Numbered from the stretch's first letter, positions 1 through 9,483 are shown. The stretch is 64,000 nucleotides of DNA from Neisseria shayeganii 871 (GCF_000226875.1 NZ_JH164926.1:1486592-1550591), one strand, 5' to 3'. The notes: generated from the sequence alone by a model not told the origin. Made by a program: numbers and translations.

Positions 1-23
1 TTTTACATTGACCGGCTAAGATA

Positions 24-545
24 TTATCTGAAGGACTTGGCATATTTGTCTGCAGAATCGGCAACGCCAAACTTGACGCCCGGCATCGGCAATTTTTCAG
101 GCAGCTGAATCTCTTGCCGCCACACCTCATCCAGCTTGGGAATATCGTGGATGCCTGTACCGAACGGCACGGCCAAGCGTTGGGTCAAGGTGCGGCGGTT
201 GTCGCCTTCGCCGTCTCCATTGGCCAAGCCTGCGTGATGACCGGCGATGCAAAACGCCATCAGTCTGCCCTGCAAGCCCCAGCGCTCAAAGGCGATTTTT
301 GCGCCAGCCGTGGCATGGTCCACCGATGGGCCGCCATGCAGGCGGCGGTTAAACTCCGGCGTGTATTTGCCCAAATCGTGCAGTTGGCCGGTGTAACGCG
401 CCATTTCCTGCGCGCCAAAAAAAGCGGCAAACTCTGCGGCCGTATCACCCACATTGTGGGCATGGCTGCGCATGGTTTGCCAGTATTCGTAAGGTTGGTT
501 TTCGGCGGAATGGGCGTAGTAAGTTTGGATAGGCTGAACAACCAT
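24..545 (-). pseudogene. cas3: Cas3 N-terminal HD-nuclease domain, truncated cas3
   Basis: The 173-residue frame matches the HD nuclease domain that begins type I Cas3 proteins. Visible metal-binding motifs are HAH at 28-30, the HD pair at 56-57 in GQLHDLGK, DH at 76-77 in DHATAGA, and HH at 103-104 in AGHHAG. Cas3 nicks and degrades target DNA recruited by Cascade. The frame closes with TAA at 24-26. The next in-frame codons still read YLSR, and a second TAA follows at 3-5, so the helicase half is not joined to this frame. A full Cas3 is about 700-900 residues. The ATG at 545 has an AAGGA Shine-Dalgarno about 10 nt upstream. In I-C loci cas3 is the first gene, so the other cas genes would lie off the left edge. 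It could instead be a stand-alone HD (Cas3'') protein. Domain call sure; broken state likely. Confidence 0.75.
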
Positions 546-803
546 GACGAAATATTCCTTGTAGAATAATTTTTATTTTCGTTATTTTAAGTTAATAAAA
601 TTTATAAGAGTAGATATACCACAACGCTGCCAGTAAGTGTGGCTGCTATCTTCTCAATCCCCAACTTGCTCACTGAATCCTCCTCTTTCTTCTTAAGAAC
701 GAAATTTCAAGCAAATAGGCCGGATCACAAAAATCCGCTAAAATAAGCGTTTTTCGTTTTCAGGTAGCCTCCGCTTCCGACACAGCTCTATCAGGATCAC
801 GAT

Positions 804-1397
804 ATGCGCACCGCCACCGTTACTCGCAACACCAACGAAACCCAGATTACCGTTTCCCTCAATCTCGACGGCTCCGGCCGTGCCAAATTCGATACCGGCA
901 TCCCGTTTTTGGAGCACATGCTGGACCAAATCGCCCGCCACGGCCTGATTGATTTGGACATCCACTGCAAAGGCGATCTGCACATCGACGACCACCACAG
1001 TGTGGAAGACATCGGCATCACCCTCGGCCAGGCATTGAAGCAGGCGCTGGGCGACAAAACCGGCATCCGCCGCTACGGCATGAGCTATGTGCCACTGGAT
1101 GAAGCCTTAAGCCGCGTGGTGTTGGATTTGTCCGGCCGCCCCGGTCTCACCTACAACATCGAATTCACCCGCGCCATGATCGGCCGCTTCGATGTGGATT
1201 TGTTCAGCGAATTTTTTCACGGCCTGGTGAACCACAGTATGATGACCCTGCACATCGACAATCTGCGCGGCATCAATGCCCACCACCAAGCCGAAACCGT
1301 CTTCAAAGCCTTCGGCCGCGCCCTGCGCATGGCGGTGGAACACGATCCCCGCATGGCCGGCAAAATGCCCTCCACCAAAGGCACACTCACTGCATGA
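804..1397 (+). CDS. hisB: Imidazoleglycerol-phosphate dehydratase HisB
   Basis: A 197-residue monofunctional IGP dehydratase that converts imidazole-glycerol phosphate to imidazole-acetol phosphate in cytosolic histidine biosynthesis. The two duplicated metal-binding signatures are visible: HHSVED at 64-69, and the NAHHQAE segment near 156-163, preceded by NHSMMTLHI. Length is normal for the single-domain enzyme; there is no fused phosphatase domain. The ATG lies 30 nt after an eikDUS. The gene stands apart from hisF, hisA and hisH, which lie 39-42 kb along the window on the other strand. An inverted DUS pair just downstream probably ends transcription. Confidence 0.97.
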   Translation: MRTATVTRNTNETQITVSLNLDGSGRAKFDTGIPFLEHMLDQIARHGLIDLDIHCKGDLHIDDHHSVEDIGITLGQALKQALGDKTGIRRYGMSYVPLDEALSRVVLDLSGRPGLTYNIEFTRAMIGRFDVDLFSEFFHGLVNHSMMTLHIDNLRGINAHHQAETVFKAFGRALRMAVEHDPRMAGKMPSTKGTLTA

Positions 1398-1418
1398 TCT
1401 GCGGCCGCAACACAACAA

Positions 1419-1449
1419 AGGCTACCTGAAATCCTGTTTCAGGTAGCCT
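1419..1449. terminator. Inverted eikDUS pair after hisB
   Basis: AGGCTACCTGAAA at 1419-1431 faces TTTCAGGTAGCCT at 1437-1449 with a 5-nt loop. This gives a 13-bp perfect stem directly after the hisB stop. Inverted DUS pairs are known to act as intrinsic terminators in Neisseriaceae. Confidence 0.65.
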
Positions 1450-1559
1450 CAAACTTCAGCCACTACGGTTTGCTATCCCGACACCGCATCCGGTACACCA
1501 ACCTTTATTACAGCTTGCCCAAGCTGCCCGAACCCCGTTTCAGGTAGCCCGTATTCCTC

Positions 1560-3491
1560 ATGATCGAAATCAAAAACCTCTCCCTGCAACGCGGCTTGAA
1601 AGTTTTGCTCCAACAAGCCCAAGCCCAAATCACGCCCGGCCGCCGTGTCGGCCTAATCGGCAAAAACGGCAGCGGCAAATCCAGCCTGTTTGCCCTCATC
1701 AAAGGCGAAATCGTGGCCGATGGCGGAGACATCCGCCTGCCAGCCGGCTGGCGTTTGGCCTCCGTTGCCCAAGAAACACCCGCTCTGGAAACATCCGCAC
1801 TCGATTATGTATTGCAGGGCGACGCCGAACTGCAACACTGGCAATCGGCCTTGCAAAGCGCAGAACAAAGCGGCGACGGCATCCGCATGGCCGAATGCCA
1901 TGCCCGTCTCGAAGAAATCGGCGCCTATACCACCGCCGCCCGCGCAGCCAAACTGCTCAGCGGCTTGGGCTTCAGCCAGGAAGAACACGGCAAACCGGTC
2001 AGCGCTTTTTCCGGCGGCTGGCGGATGCGCCTGAACCTCGCCCAGGCCTTGATGTGCCGCGCCGATCTGCTGCTGCTCGACGAACCCACCAACCACTTGG
2101 ATTTGGAAACCGTATTGTGGCTGGAGAACCATCTGGCCGCCCTGCCCTGCACCCAAATCATCATCTCGCACGACCGCGACTTCCTCAACGCCGTCACCAC
2201 CCACACCATCGAGCTGGCCGGCCAGAAACTGGAAAGCTACGGCGGCAACTACGATTTCTACCAACAGGAACGCGCCCAAAGGCTGGCACAACAGCAGGCG
2301 GCCTACAGCAAGCAGCAAGCCCACATCAAACACCTGCAATCCTTCATCGACCGCTTCAAAGCCAAAGCCACCAAAGCGGTACAGGCCCAAAGCCGCATGA
2401 AAGCCCTGGCCAAACTGGAGCGCATCGCACCCGCCCATTTAGACAGCAGTTTCTCCTTCTCTTTCGAGCAGCCCGAACACCTGCCCAATCCCCTGCTCAA
2501 GCTGGATCAGGTCGATTTGGGCTACGGCGGAGAAACCGTGCTGCACAACACCAACCTGTCGCTGGAAAGCGGCGCCCGCTACGGCCTGCTCGGCGTCAAT
2601 GGCAGCGGCAAATCCACCCTGATCAAAGCCCTTTCAGGTAGCCTTACCCCGCAAGCCGGGCAGATCATCCGCGCCGACAAACTGAACATCGGCTATTTCG
2701 CCCAACACCAGCTCGACATCCTGCGCGAAGACCAAAGCCCCGTCTGGCATATCCAACAGCTCTCGCCCGACGTGCGCGAGCAGGACATCCGCAACTTCCT
2801 CGGCGGGTTCAATTTTGTCGGCGACATGGCCATGCAGCCCATCGCCCCGTTTTCCGGCGGCGAAAAAGCCCGTCTGGCCTTGGCCATGATCGTGTGGCAG
2901 AAGCCCAACCTGCTGCTGCTCGACGAACCCACCAACCACCTCGACTTAGACATGCGCCACGCCTTAACGCTGGCCTTACAAAGCTTCCAAGGCGCCCTAA
3001 TCGTGGTGTCGCACGACCGCAACCTGCTCGAAGCCACCACCGACCAATTCCTCCTCATCCACCAAGGCCGCCTACAAACCTTCGACGGCGACCTCAACGA
3101 CTACCGCCAATGGCGTTTGACCCAAGAGCAGACCGCCGAACAACCCGCCGCTTCCGCCGCCGGACAAAGCCGCAAAGACAACAAACGGCTGGAAGCCCAG
3201 CTGCGCCAAGAACGCACCCGCCGCTGCAAACCGCTGCAGCAGAAAATCGAGCGGGCCGAGCGCGAAATAGCCGAGCTCGACCGGCAACGTCAGGAAAGCG
3301 AAGCCTTTCTGGCGCAGGAAGATGCCTATACGGAACACAATAAAGCCAAATTGCAAGAACACTTAGCCAAGCTGGCCGCGCTCAAAGTACAATTAAACGG
3401 CTTGGAAGAAAACTGGCTGCTCTGGCAGGAAGAACTGGAGCAGACCCGGCTGGCGGTTGAGCAGGAATTTGCCGCCACCGGCTTAAAATAA
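1560..3491 (+). CDS. yheS: ABC-F family ATPase, YheS-like
   Basis: A 643-residue protein with two ATP-binding cassettes and no membrane segments, the layout of ABC-F translation factors that act at the ribosomal E site. Walker A motifs are at about 31-42 (GKNGSGKSS) and 342-353 (GVNGSGKST). Both cassettes have SGG signatures and LLLLDEPTNHLD Walker B motifs. An interdomain linker rich in Gln and Lys (about 235-300) and a charged coiled-coil tail (about 540-640) follow the YheS pattern more closely than EttA or Uup. One eikDUS is embedded at about 2634. The next gene starts 13 nt downstream. Subfamily assignment is by eye; ABC-F membership is certain. Confidence 0.9.
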   Translation: MIEIKNLSLQRGLKVLLQQAQAQITPGRRVGLIGKNGSGKSSLFALIKGEIVADGGDIRLPAGWRLASVAQETPALETSALDYVLQGDAELQHWQSALQSAEQSGDGIRMAECHARLEEIGAYTTAARAAKLLSGLGFSQEEHGKPVSAFSGGWRMRLNLAQALMCRADLLLLDEPTNHLDLETVLWLENHLAALPCTQIIISHDRDFLNAVTTHTIELAGQKLESYGGNYDFYQQERAQRLAQQQAAYSKQQAHIKHLQSFIDRFKAKATKAVQAQSRMKALAKLERIAPAHLDSSFSFSFEQPEHLPNPLLKLDQVDLGYGGETVLHNTNLSLESGARYGLLGVNGSGKSTLIKALSGSLTPQAGQIIRADKLNIGYFAQHQLDILREDQSPVWHIQQLSPDVREQDIRNFLGGFNFVGDMAMQPIAPFSGGEKARLALAMIVWQKPNLLLLDEPTNHLDLDMRHALTLALQSFQGALIVVSHDRNLLEATTDQFLLIHQGRLQTFDGDLNDYRQWRLTQEQTAEQPAASAAGQSRKDNKRLEAQLRQERTRRCKPLQQKIERAEREIAELDRQRQESEAFLAQEDAYTEHNKAKLQEHLAKLAALKVQLNGLEENWLLWQEELEQTRLAVEQEFAATGLK

Positions 3492-3504
3492 AAGGGAAAA
3501 CAAA

Positions 3505-4026
3505 ATGAAAACATCTGTTTTGCTGGCCTTGTGTGTGTTGCTCAGCCTGCCTGCAACCGCAGCTGTGTACGAATGCGGCGACGGCCGCTACAGCAACAAA
3601 CCCGGCCCCGGCTGCCGGTCTGCCGATCTGCCGAAAATCGGCTCCTACAGCAGCGAACGCCCGCGCCCGGTGCGGCAGCCGCAGGCCGAAACCGCTGCTG
3701 CGCCCGCCCCGCAGCGCGCCGCCGCACCGGTACGCACGCCCGCCGCTTCACAACGCGCCGCTTACCAGGCGCCTGCCGCCCCCGTGGTCGCCCCACCCAC
3801 CACGCGCACCAACAGCGGCCGCCGCATGATTCTCGAACAAGAGCTGGCCAACGAACGCCGGGCGCTGGCCGATGCGCAAAAAGCGCTCACCGAAAGCCGC
3901 ACCCTGCCACGCGGCAACGGTGCCGCCTACGCCGCCCACCAGGCCCGCATCAACAGCCTACAAAGCGATGTGCTCGACCGCCAACAAAACATCCAAGCCT
4001 TGCAGCGCGAATTGAGCCGGATGTAG
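3505..4026 (+). CDS. Secreted DUF4124-like protein with coiled-coil tail
   Basis: 173 residues with a Sec signal peptide (about 1-19, ending LPATA). A short N-terminal segment follows with three cysteines in YxCxDG...NKPGPGC order, resembling DUF4124 domains. The middle (about 50-105) is low-complexity Ala/Pro/Arg. The C-terminal 65 residues (ILEQELANERRALADAQ onward) are heptad-like and probably coiled coil. Likely periplasmic. It starts 13 nt after the yheS-like gene, so the two are probably co-transcribed. No specific function can be assigned. Confidence 0.75.
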   Translation: MKTSVLLALCVLLSLPATAAVYECGDGRYSNKPGPGCRSADLPKIGSYSSERPRPVRQPQAETAAAPAPQRAAAPVRTPAASQRAAYQAPAAPVVAPPTTRTNSGRRMILEQELANERRALADAQKALTESRTLPRGNGAAYAAHQARINSLQSDVLDRQQNIQALQRELSRM

Positions 4027-4073
4027 TGCAAAACTCCGCCCGCAACCTTCGCTCATGACATCTCAATACCAAC

Positions 4074-4132
4074 AGGCTACCTGAAAACGAGCTGCGCGAG
4101 TTTCTGCGTAGCTAAAGCGTTTCAGGTAGCCT
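4074..4132. terminator. Inverted eikDUS pair abutting a MITE
   Basis: AGGCTACCTGAAA at 4074 and TTTCAGGTAGCCT at 4120-4132 form a long-loop inverted pair downstream of the DUF4124-like gene. The last five bases, AGCCT, are also the left flanking duplication of the MITE that starts at 4133. Confidence 0.5.
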
Positions 4133-4291
4133 GAGACCTTTGCAAAACCCCCATCTGCGGCGCAGTTCTGCGTTGTGCGTTTATGCCCTATGGGTACTGC
4201 TCGCTCGCTTGCCTATCGTGTGATATGTCTGCGCTCGCTGCGCTGCTACGCCTTGAACTGCATCCACATCTGGGGGTTTTGCAAAGGTCTC
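4133..4291 (+). mobile_element. MITE copy 1 (159 bp)
   Basis: The ends are inverted repeats GAGACCTTTGCAAAACCCCC and its complement. AGCCT flanks the element on both sides (4128-4132 and 4292-4296), a perfect 5-bp duplication whose left copy is the end of a DUS. It lacks an internal block of about 24 bp found in the 183-bp copies. It has no transposase. Confidence 0.85.
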
Positions 4292-4316
4292 AGCCTGTTT
4301 GCCGTAAAAGCCCGGT

Positions 4317-5780
4317 TTAACCGCGCAAATCCAAAGCCACAAAAACTTTGCTGTCGCCTCGGCGCACCAGCAAGGCCACTGTGTCATGCGCCTCGCCCAA
4401 AGCCCGAAGGAAGCTTTCCTTATCGTGCACCGGCTGGCGGTCCACCATCAACACCACATCGCCGCGACGCAAGCCGGCGCGCTGGGCCGGTCCGCCGGCC
4501 TGAATCACCGCCAAACCCTGTGCCGTGGGCAGCAACTGCAAACCAGCCTGTTCAACGGCAAAACCGCCGCCCTCGCCTACGATATATTCCGGCAGGCTTT
4601 CACGCGCAGACAGGGTATGATTCTCCTGGCTCGCGGCCAACACCACAGCCACATCCTGCTGTTTGCCGTCGCGCCAAATGCCCAAAGTCAGCGTGGTGCC
4701 GGGCGGCATCATGCCCACCAACACCGGCAAATCATTGGAGGACTTAACGGCTTCGCCGTTCACGCTCAACACAATATCACCGGGCTTCAAGCCGGTCTGG
4801 GCCGCCGGCCCGTCCGGCATCACCTCGGCAATCAGCGCGCCGTTGGCCGATTCCAAACCGAAAGATTTGGCCAAATCGTAGCTGACTTCCTGAATCACCA
4901 CGCCGATGCGTGCACGCTGCACCTTGCCGGTGGTACGCAGTTGTTCGGCCACACTCATGGCCACATCAATCGGAATCGCAAACGAAATGCCCATAAAACC
5001 GCCGGACTGGCTGTAAATCTGCGAATTGATGCCGACCACCTGCCCTTTCAGATTAAACAGCGGGCCGCCCGAATTGCCGGGGTTGATCGCCACATCGGTT
5101 TGGATAAACGGCGTCATATGGCTCTCGTTCGGCAGGCTGCGGCCCTTGGCCGACACAATGCCTGCCGTCACGCTGTTGTCGAAACCGAAAGGCGCACCGA
5201 TTGCCGCCACCCATTCGCCCACGCGCAAGGCTTTCACATCGCCTACTTTTACCACCTGCAGGTTCTGTGCGTCGATTTTCAGCAAAGCCACATCGGATTG
5301 GGTGTCCGACCCCACCAACACGGCCCGGTACTCGCGCCGGTCGTTCAGCACCACTTTAATGTTGTCCATGCCGCTCAGCACATGGGTGTTGGTCAGAATA
5401 TAGCCGTCGGGGCTGATGATGAAACCGGAACCGAAATTGTGATTGTCTTCTTGCTCGGCAGGATCGGCGTGCGGCTGCAGCCGCTTGAAAAACTCGTAAA
5501 ACGGATCGTTCTCCGGCAGGCCGTCCAGAGGCATTCCGGTGTCGGCCATGGCCTGTTCGTCGCGGGAAGCTTGAATACTGACGACTGCGCCCCCCTCCTG
5601 CTCCACCAGTTTGATAAAGTCCGGCAGCAGCATGGTGGCGGTGCCGCCTTGTCCGTCGGGCACGGCAACGGTTTGCACCAATACCTCGGACGCAGCCTGC
5701 TCATCATGACCGCCGCCGCAACCGTGCAGCAGAAAAACGGCGGCTAAAGCCAGTGCGGAATAAGGAAAAACAAATTTCAT
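4317..5780 (-). CDS. degP: DegP/MucD-type periplasmic serine protease, lipoprotein
   Basis: A 487-residue HtrA-family protease and chaperone for misfolded envelope proteins. The signal peptide ends in a lipobox (LHGC, Cys21), so it is probably membrane-anchored, unlike soluble E. coli DegP. The catalytic triad is visible: His133 in TNTHV, Asp163 in SDVALL and Ser237 in NPGNSGGPL. Two PDZ domains follow at about 285-375 and 395-480, as in the DegP/DegQ/MucD group. Start at ATG 5780 with AAGGAAAAA just upstream. It stands alone on the minus strand, with the MITE 26 nt beyond its stop. Confidence 0.95.
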   Translation of the reverse strand: MKFVFPYSALALAAVFLLHGCGGGHDEQAASEVLVQTVAVPDGQGGTATMLLPDFIKLVEQEGGAVVSIQASRDEQAMADTGMPLDGLPENDPFYEFFKRLQPHADPAEQEDNHNFGSGFIISPDGYILTNTHVLSGMDNIKVVLNDRREYRAVLVGSDTQSDVALLKIDAQNLQVVKVGDVKALRVGEWVAAIGAPFGFDNSVTAGIVSAKGRSLPNESHMTPFIQTDVAINPGNSGGPLFNLKGQVVGINSQIYSQSGGFMGISFAIPIDVAMSVAEQLRTTGKVQRARIGVVIQEVSYDLAKSFGLESANGALIAEVMPDGPAAQTGLKPGDIVLSVNGEAVKSSNDLPVLVGMMPPGTTLTLGIWRDGKQQDVAVVLAASQENHTLSARESLPEYIVGEGGGFAVEQAGLQLLPTAQGLAVIQAGGPAQRAGLRRGDVVLMVDRQPVHDKESFLRALGEAHDTVALLVRRGDSKVFVALDLRG

Positions 5781-5884
5781 GGCAATTTCGGCAGTGTATG
5801 ATGAAAATCAAAAGGGAGCGGATTGTAACGAAATTTTTAAAAAACCGCCAGCGATACCAAATGCTTAGATGGCTTTCAGGTAGC

Positions 5885-6106
5885 CTAAAAAGCCTTTTCC
5901 AAAGCAAAACGGGGCACCTCGCCCTCAGGCGTGGCCACCGGCTCGAGAAACAGGGTCACAGGCCGCACCCACAAACCGTAATCGCCATACAGGGCACGAT
6001 ACACCACCAGCCATTCCTCGCTTTCCGAGTGGCGGGCCACGTCCAATACTTCGTACCGCTTCCCTTTATAATGTCGGTAAATGCCCCGCCTTATTTTGCT
6101 CTGCAC
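5885..6106 (-). CDS. DUF1653 small protein
   Basis: A 73-residue protein with the DUF1653 core: RRGIYRHYKGKRYEV, then EEWLVVYRALYGDYGLWVRP. I chose the GTG at 6106, which has a strong AAGGAAGG Shine-Dalgarno. An ATG at 6157 in the same frame has no ribosome binding site and adds residues not found in the family. Cytosolic and of unknown function; family members are often stand-alone genes. Its 3' end lies just after a DUS (5876). Confidence 0.85.
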   Translation of the reverse strand: MQSKIRRGIYRHYKGKRYEVLDVARHSESEEWLVVYRALYGDYGLWVRPVTLFLEPVATPEGEVPRFALEKAF

Positions 6107-6163
6107 GTTTTTCCTTCCTTGGTTTACAATCAGACCCCCGCCCAATGCGCGAAACACGGCCGT

Positions 6164-6190
6164 AAAAAAAGCAGGCCGTGCCTGCTTTTC
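6164..6190 (-). terminator. Rho-independent terminator of cspA
   Basis: On the minus strand GCAGGC-ACG-GCCTGC forms a stem followed by seven T residues, 13 nt after the cspA stop codon. Confidence 0.85.
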
Positions 6191-6202
6191 CCTCAGCGGA
6201 GA

Positions 6203-6406
6203 TTAAACCGCTTGAATATTGGCGGCCTGTTTGCCTTTCGGGCCGGTGGTCACATCGAAAGAAACTTTTTGACCTTCTTTCAGAGTCTTGAAGCCGTTCA
6301 TATTGATGGCTGAGAAGTGGGCGAACAAATCTTCGCCGCCTTCGTCGGGAGTGATGAAACCGAAACCTTTGGCATCGTTAAACCATTTAACAGTACCTGT
6401 TGCCAT
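6203..6406 (-). CDS. cspA: Cold-shock protein, CspA family
   Basis: A 67-residue single-domain OB-fold RNA chaperone. RNP1 (KGFGFI) and RNP2-like (DLFAHF) motifs are present in the order MATGTVKWFNDAKGFGFITP...EDLFAHFSAI. The start is the ATG at 6406. An upstream in-frame ATG (6472) would add a non-homologous leader. The AT-rich leader upstream (6407-6560) resembles the long 5' UTRs of regulated csp genes. Cold induction cannot be judged from sequence, since many Csp proteins are constitutive. Confidence 0.96.
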   Translation of the reverse strand: MATGTVKWFNDAKGFGFITPDEGGEDLFAHFSAINMNGFKTLKEGQKVSFDVTTGPKGKQAANIQAV

Positions 6407-6735
6407 AGAAAAAATCCTATTCTGAATAAAACAAAAACAAAAAAGCAAAGCGGCAGAGCAGGTAAACGACAATATCCGTAAGGTGGCTTAAGCTGCTTGT
6501 TCTGAAAAAACTTTCAAGCTGCCTGGTTTGCGGAAGACTTTTTACCTAGCTTCCCAACTCTAGTCAAGCAATGTTTGAATGAAAAGTTAAAAATAGCAAA
6601 AAAAACACAGAAAGATGATTTTCTTCCCATATATTGCCTTCATCGGCGTGTTGCCGCCCGCCGTTTTCAGGTAGCCTTCCATCGTTTCTTTTATATATAT
6701 TTTCACCCAACACCCGCACTACTCTAAATATCAAT

Positions 6736-7047
6736 ATGCCCGCCCCCCATACCGACACCACCCGGCAACAAGACCGGCTCGAACAACACACGCCGCCGCC
6801 CAAACAATACGGCGTTTTTCTGATTAACGACGACTACACCCCCATGGATTTCGTGGTCGGCATCCTGCAAGACATTTTCCGACTGCCCGAAGAACGAGCC
6901 GTGGCCGTGATGCTGCAAGTACACCACGAAGGCAAGGGCCTGTGCGGCATTTATCAGAAAGACATTGCCGAAACCAAAAGCCATCAAGTGCACAGCCGGG
7001 CCAAGCAGGCCGGCCATCCGCTGCTCAGTACCGTCGAGGAGGTTTAA
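6736..7047 (+). CDS. clpS: ClpS, N-end rule adaptor of ClpAP
   Basis: A 103-residue adaptor that delivers N-degron substrates to ClpA. The typical core is visible: YGVFLINDDYTPMDFVVGIL, then H-E-G-K-G in VHHEGKGLCGIY, and a C-terminal segment ending in VEEV. The start at ATG 6736 gives the usual ClpS length; the same frame is open upstream but without a matching start. ClpA begins 3 nt after the stop codon, the conserved clpS-clpA pairing. Confidence 0.95.
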   Translation: MPAPHTDTTRQQDRLEQHTPPPKQYGVFLINDDYTPMDFVVGILQDIFRLPEERAVAVMLQVHHEGKGLCGIYQKDIAETKSHQVHSRAKQAGHPLLSTVEEV

Positions 7048-7050
7048 ACC

Positions 7051-9351
7051 GTGCTTTCCGAACAACTCGAACACATCCTGCAAATCACCTATGCCGAAGC
7101 CCGCGCCCGGCATCACGAATTCATCGGCATCGAACACTTGCTGCTGTCGCTGATCCGCGAAGACCGTGATGCGGAAGCCGTGCTGCAAGGCTGCGGTGTC
7201 AATCTGACCCTACTCGGCAAACAACTGGCCGAAAGCATTGAAGAAAACACCCCGCTGCTGCCCGAAGCCGCGCTGCCGCGCACCGAAACCGAACCTACCT
7301 TAGGCTTCCAGCGCGTGATGCAACGTGCCATTCTGCACGCCCAATCGGCCGACCAACGCCTGGTGCGGCCGGTGGACGTTTTGGTGGCCATATTGTCTGA
7401 AAAAAGCAGCCATGCCGTGTATTTCCTTGATCTGCAAGGCGTTGGCCGCAGCGAAGTGCTCAACTACATCGCCCACGGCATCCGCCCCGATTCGGAACAG
7501 GACAAGCAGGAATCGCCCAAAAACGAAGCGGGCGAGCCGGCCGAAGACACGCAAAACGCCTTGGGCAAATACACCGTCAATCTCAACGAAGAAGTCCGCG
7601 CCGGCCGCATCGATCCTCTCATCGGCCGCCAAGCTGAAATGGAGCGCCTGCTGCAAACCCTGTGCCGCCGCCGCAAAAACAACCCGCTGCTGGTGGGCGA
7701 AGCCGGCGTGGGCAAAACCGCGCTCGCCGAAGGCTTGGCATACCGGCTGGTTCACGGCGACATCCCCGAAGCCCTGGCCGGCAGCACCGTTTTCGCCCTC
7801 GACATGGGCGCCCTTTTGGCCGGCACCAAATACCGCGGCGACTTCGAAGCCCGCATCAAAGCCGTACTCAAACAACTGGCCGACACCGACAACGCCATTT
7901 TGTTCATCGACGAAATCCATACTATCATCGGCGCCGGCAGCACTTCCGGCGGCACGCTGGATGCCTCCAACCTGCTCAAACCGGCCTTGGCCAAAGGCCA
8001 GCTGCGCTGCATCGGCGCCACCACCTACAGCGAATACCGCACCATTTTCGAAAAAGACCACGCCCTCAGCCGCCGCTTCCAGAAAATCGACATCAACGAA
8101 CCCAGCGTGCAGGAAACCGTACAAATCCTCAAAGGCCTCAAACCCGCCTTCGAAGCCTTCCACCAAATCCGCTTCAGCCCCAACGCCCTGCAAGCTGCGG
8201 CCGAGCTGTCGGCACGCTACCTGAACAACCGTTTCCTGCCCGACAAAGCCATCGACCTCATCGACGAAGCCGCCGCCGCCCAGCGCATCCTGCCCAAATC
8301 CAAGCAGCGCAAAACCATAGACAGCGCCCAGATTGAAGCCGTGGTGGCCAAAATCGCCCGCATTCCCGAAAAAACCGTTTCCCAAGACGACAAAGAAACC
8401 CTGCGCCACTTGGAACGCAACCTCAAGAGCATGGTATTCGGCCAAGACGCCGCCATCGAAGCGCTTGCCGCCGCCATCAAAATGTCGCGCGCCGGCTTGG
8501 GCCACAGCGACAAACCCATCGGCAGTTTCCTGTTTTCCGGCCCCACCGGCGTGGGCAAAACCGAAGTGGCGCGCCAGCTGGCCTACACCCTAGGCGTGCC
8601 GCTGCACCGCTTCGATATGTCGGAATACATGGAACCGCACGCCGTGGCCCGCCTCATCGGTGCGCCGCCCGGCTACGTCGGCTTCGAACAGGGCGGCCTG
8701 CTCACCGAAGCCGTCAGCAAACAGCCCTTCTGCGTGCTCCTGATCGACGAGTTGGAAAAAGCCCATCCCGACATCTACAACATCCTCCTGCAGGTGATGG
8801 ACTACGGCACGCTCACCGACAACAACGGCCGCAAAGCCGACTTCCGCAACGTCATCATCATCATGACCACCAACGCCGGCGCCGAGAGCCTCAGCCGCCC
8901 CACGCTGGGCTTTACCGCCAAACGGCAGGCCGGCGACGAAGGCGAAGCCCTCAAGCGCACCTTCAGCCCCGAATTCCGCAACCGCCTCGATGCCGTGATT
9001 GCCTTCGCTCCGCTGGATGGCGAAATCATCGCCAAAGTAACCGACAAATTCCTGCTGGCCTTGGAACAGCAACTGCTCGACAAACAGGTGGAAGCCCGCT
9101 TCACGCCCGAACTGCGTGCCTATCTGGCCGAAAAAGGCTTCGACCCGCACTTGGGCGCCCGTCCGATGCAGCGCCTGATTCAAGACAAAATCCGCCGCGC
9201 CCTGGCCGACGAGCTGCTGTTCGGCCGCCTGAGCAACGGCGGCGAAGTGTTGATCGGCTACGATGCCGAGCGCGACAGCGTGACCCTCAGCATCCGCGAC
9301 ACCCCACCCGCCGCGGCCAAAACCGCCGGCGAAACCGCTCCCTCTGTTTAA
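7051..9351 (+). CDS. clpA: ClpA, ATPase subunit of the ClpAP protease
   Basis: A 766-residue AAA+ unfoldase that feeds substrates to ClpP. It has a ClpN double repeat at about 1-150, AAA-1 with Walker A GEAGVGKT at about 216 and Walker B LFIDEIH at about 283, and AAA-2 with Walker A GPTGVGKT near 497. There is no ClpB middle coiled-coil domain, which separates it from ClpB. It starts at GTG 7051 behind GAGGAGG (7036-7042), 3 nt after clpS. Length is normal. Confidence 0.96.
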   Translation: MLSEQLEHILQITYAEARARHHEFIGIEHLLLSLIREDRDAEAVLQGCGVNLTLLGKQLAESIEENTPLLPEAALPRTETEPTLGFQRVMQRAILHAQSADQRLVRPVDVLVAILSEKSSHAVYFLDLQGVGRSEVLNYIAHGIRPDSEQDKQESPKNEAGEPAEDTQNALGKYTVNLNEEVRAGRIDPLIGRQAEMERLLQTLCRRRKNNPLLVGEAGVGKTALAEGLAYRLVHGDIPEALAGSTVFALDMGALLAGTKYRGDFEARIKAVLKQLADTDNAILFIDEIHTIIGAGSTSGGTLDASNLLKPALAKGQLRCIGATTYSEYRTIFEKDHALSRRFQKIDINEPSVQETVQILKGLKPAFEAFHQIRFSPNALQAAAELSARYLNNRFLPDKAIDLIDEAAAAQRILPKSKQRKTIDSAQIEAVVAKIARIPEKTVSQDDKETLRHLERNLKSMVFGQDAAIEALAAAIKMSRAGLGHSDKPIGSFLFSGPTGVGKTEVARQLAYTLGVPLHRFDMSEYMEPHAVARLIGAPPGYVGFEQGGLLTEAVSKQPFCVLLIDELEKAHPDIYNILLQVMDYGTLTDNNGRKADFRNVIIIMTTNAGAESLSRPTLGFTAKRQAGDEGEALKRTFSPEFRNRLDAVIAFAPLDGEIIAKVTDKFLLALEQQLLDKQVEARFTPELRAYLAEKGFDPHLGARPMQRLIQDKIRRALADELLFGRLSNGGEVLIGYDAERDSVTLSIRDTPPAAAKTAGETAPSV

Positions 9352-9483
9352 TCCTGACCGCACAGGCTACCTGAAACCCATCCTTTGATTGAGATTGCTA
9401 AAATATTAAGGTTTTTACTACCATAAAACGCTTATTACAGTAGAATGAAGGCTCCCAAACGTCTACAAGGAGAAAGCACCGTG

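Noticed and set aside
4317..5747. Long plus-strand frame antisense to the degP-like gene
   Set aside because: High-GC shadow frame; the minus-strand protease has catalytic motifs and a lipobox.
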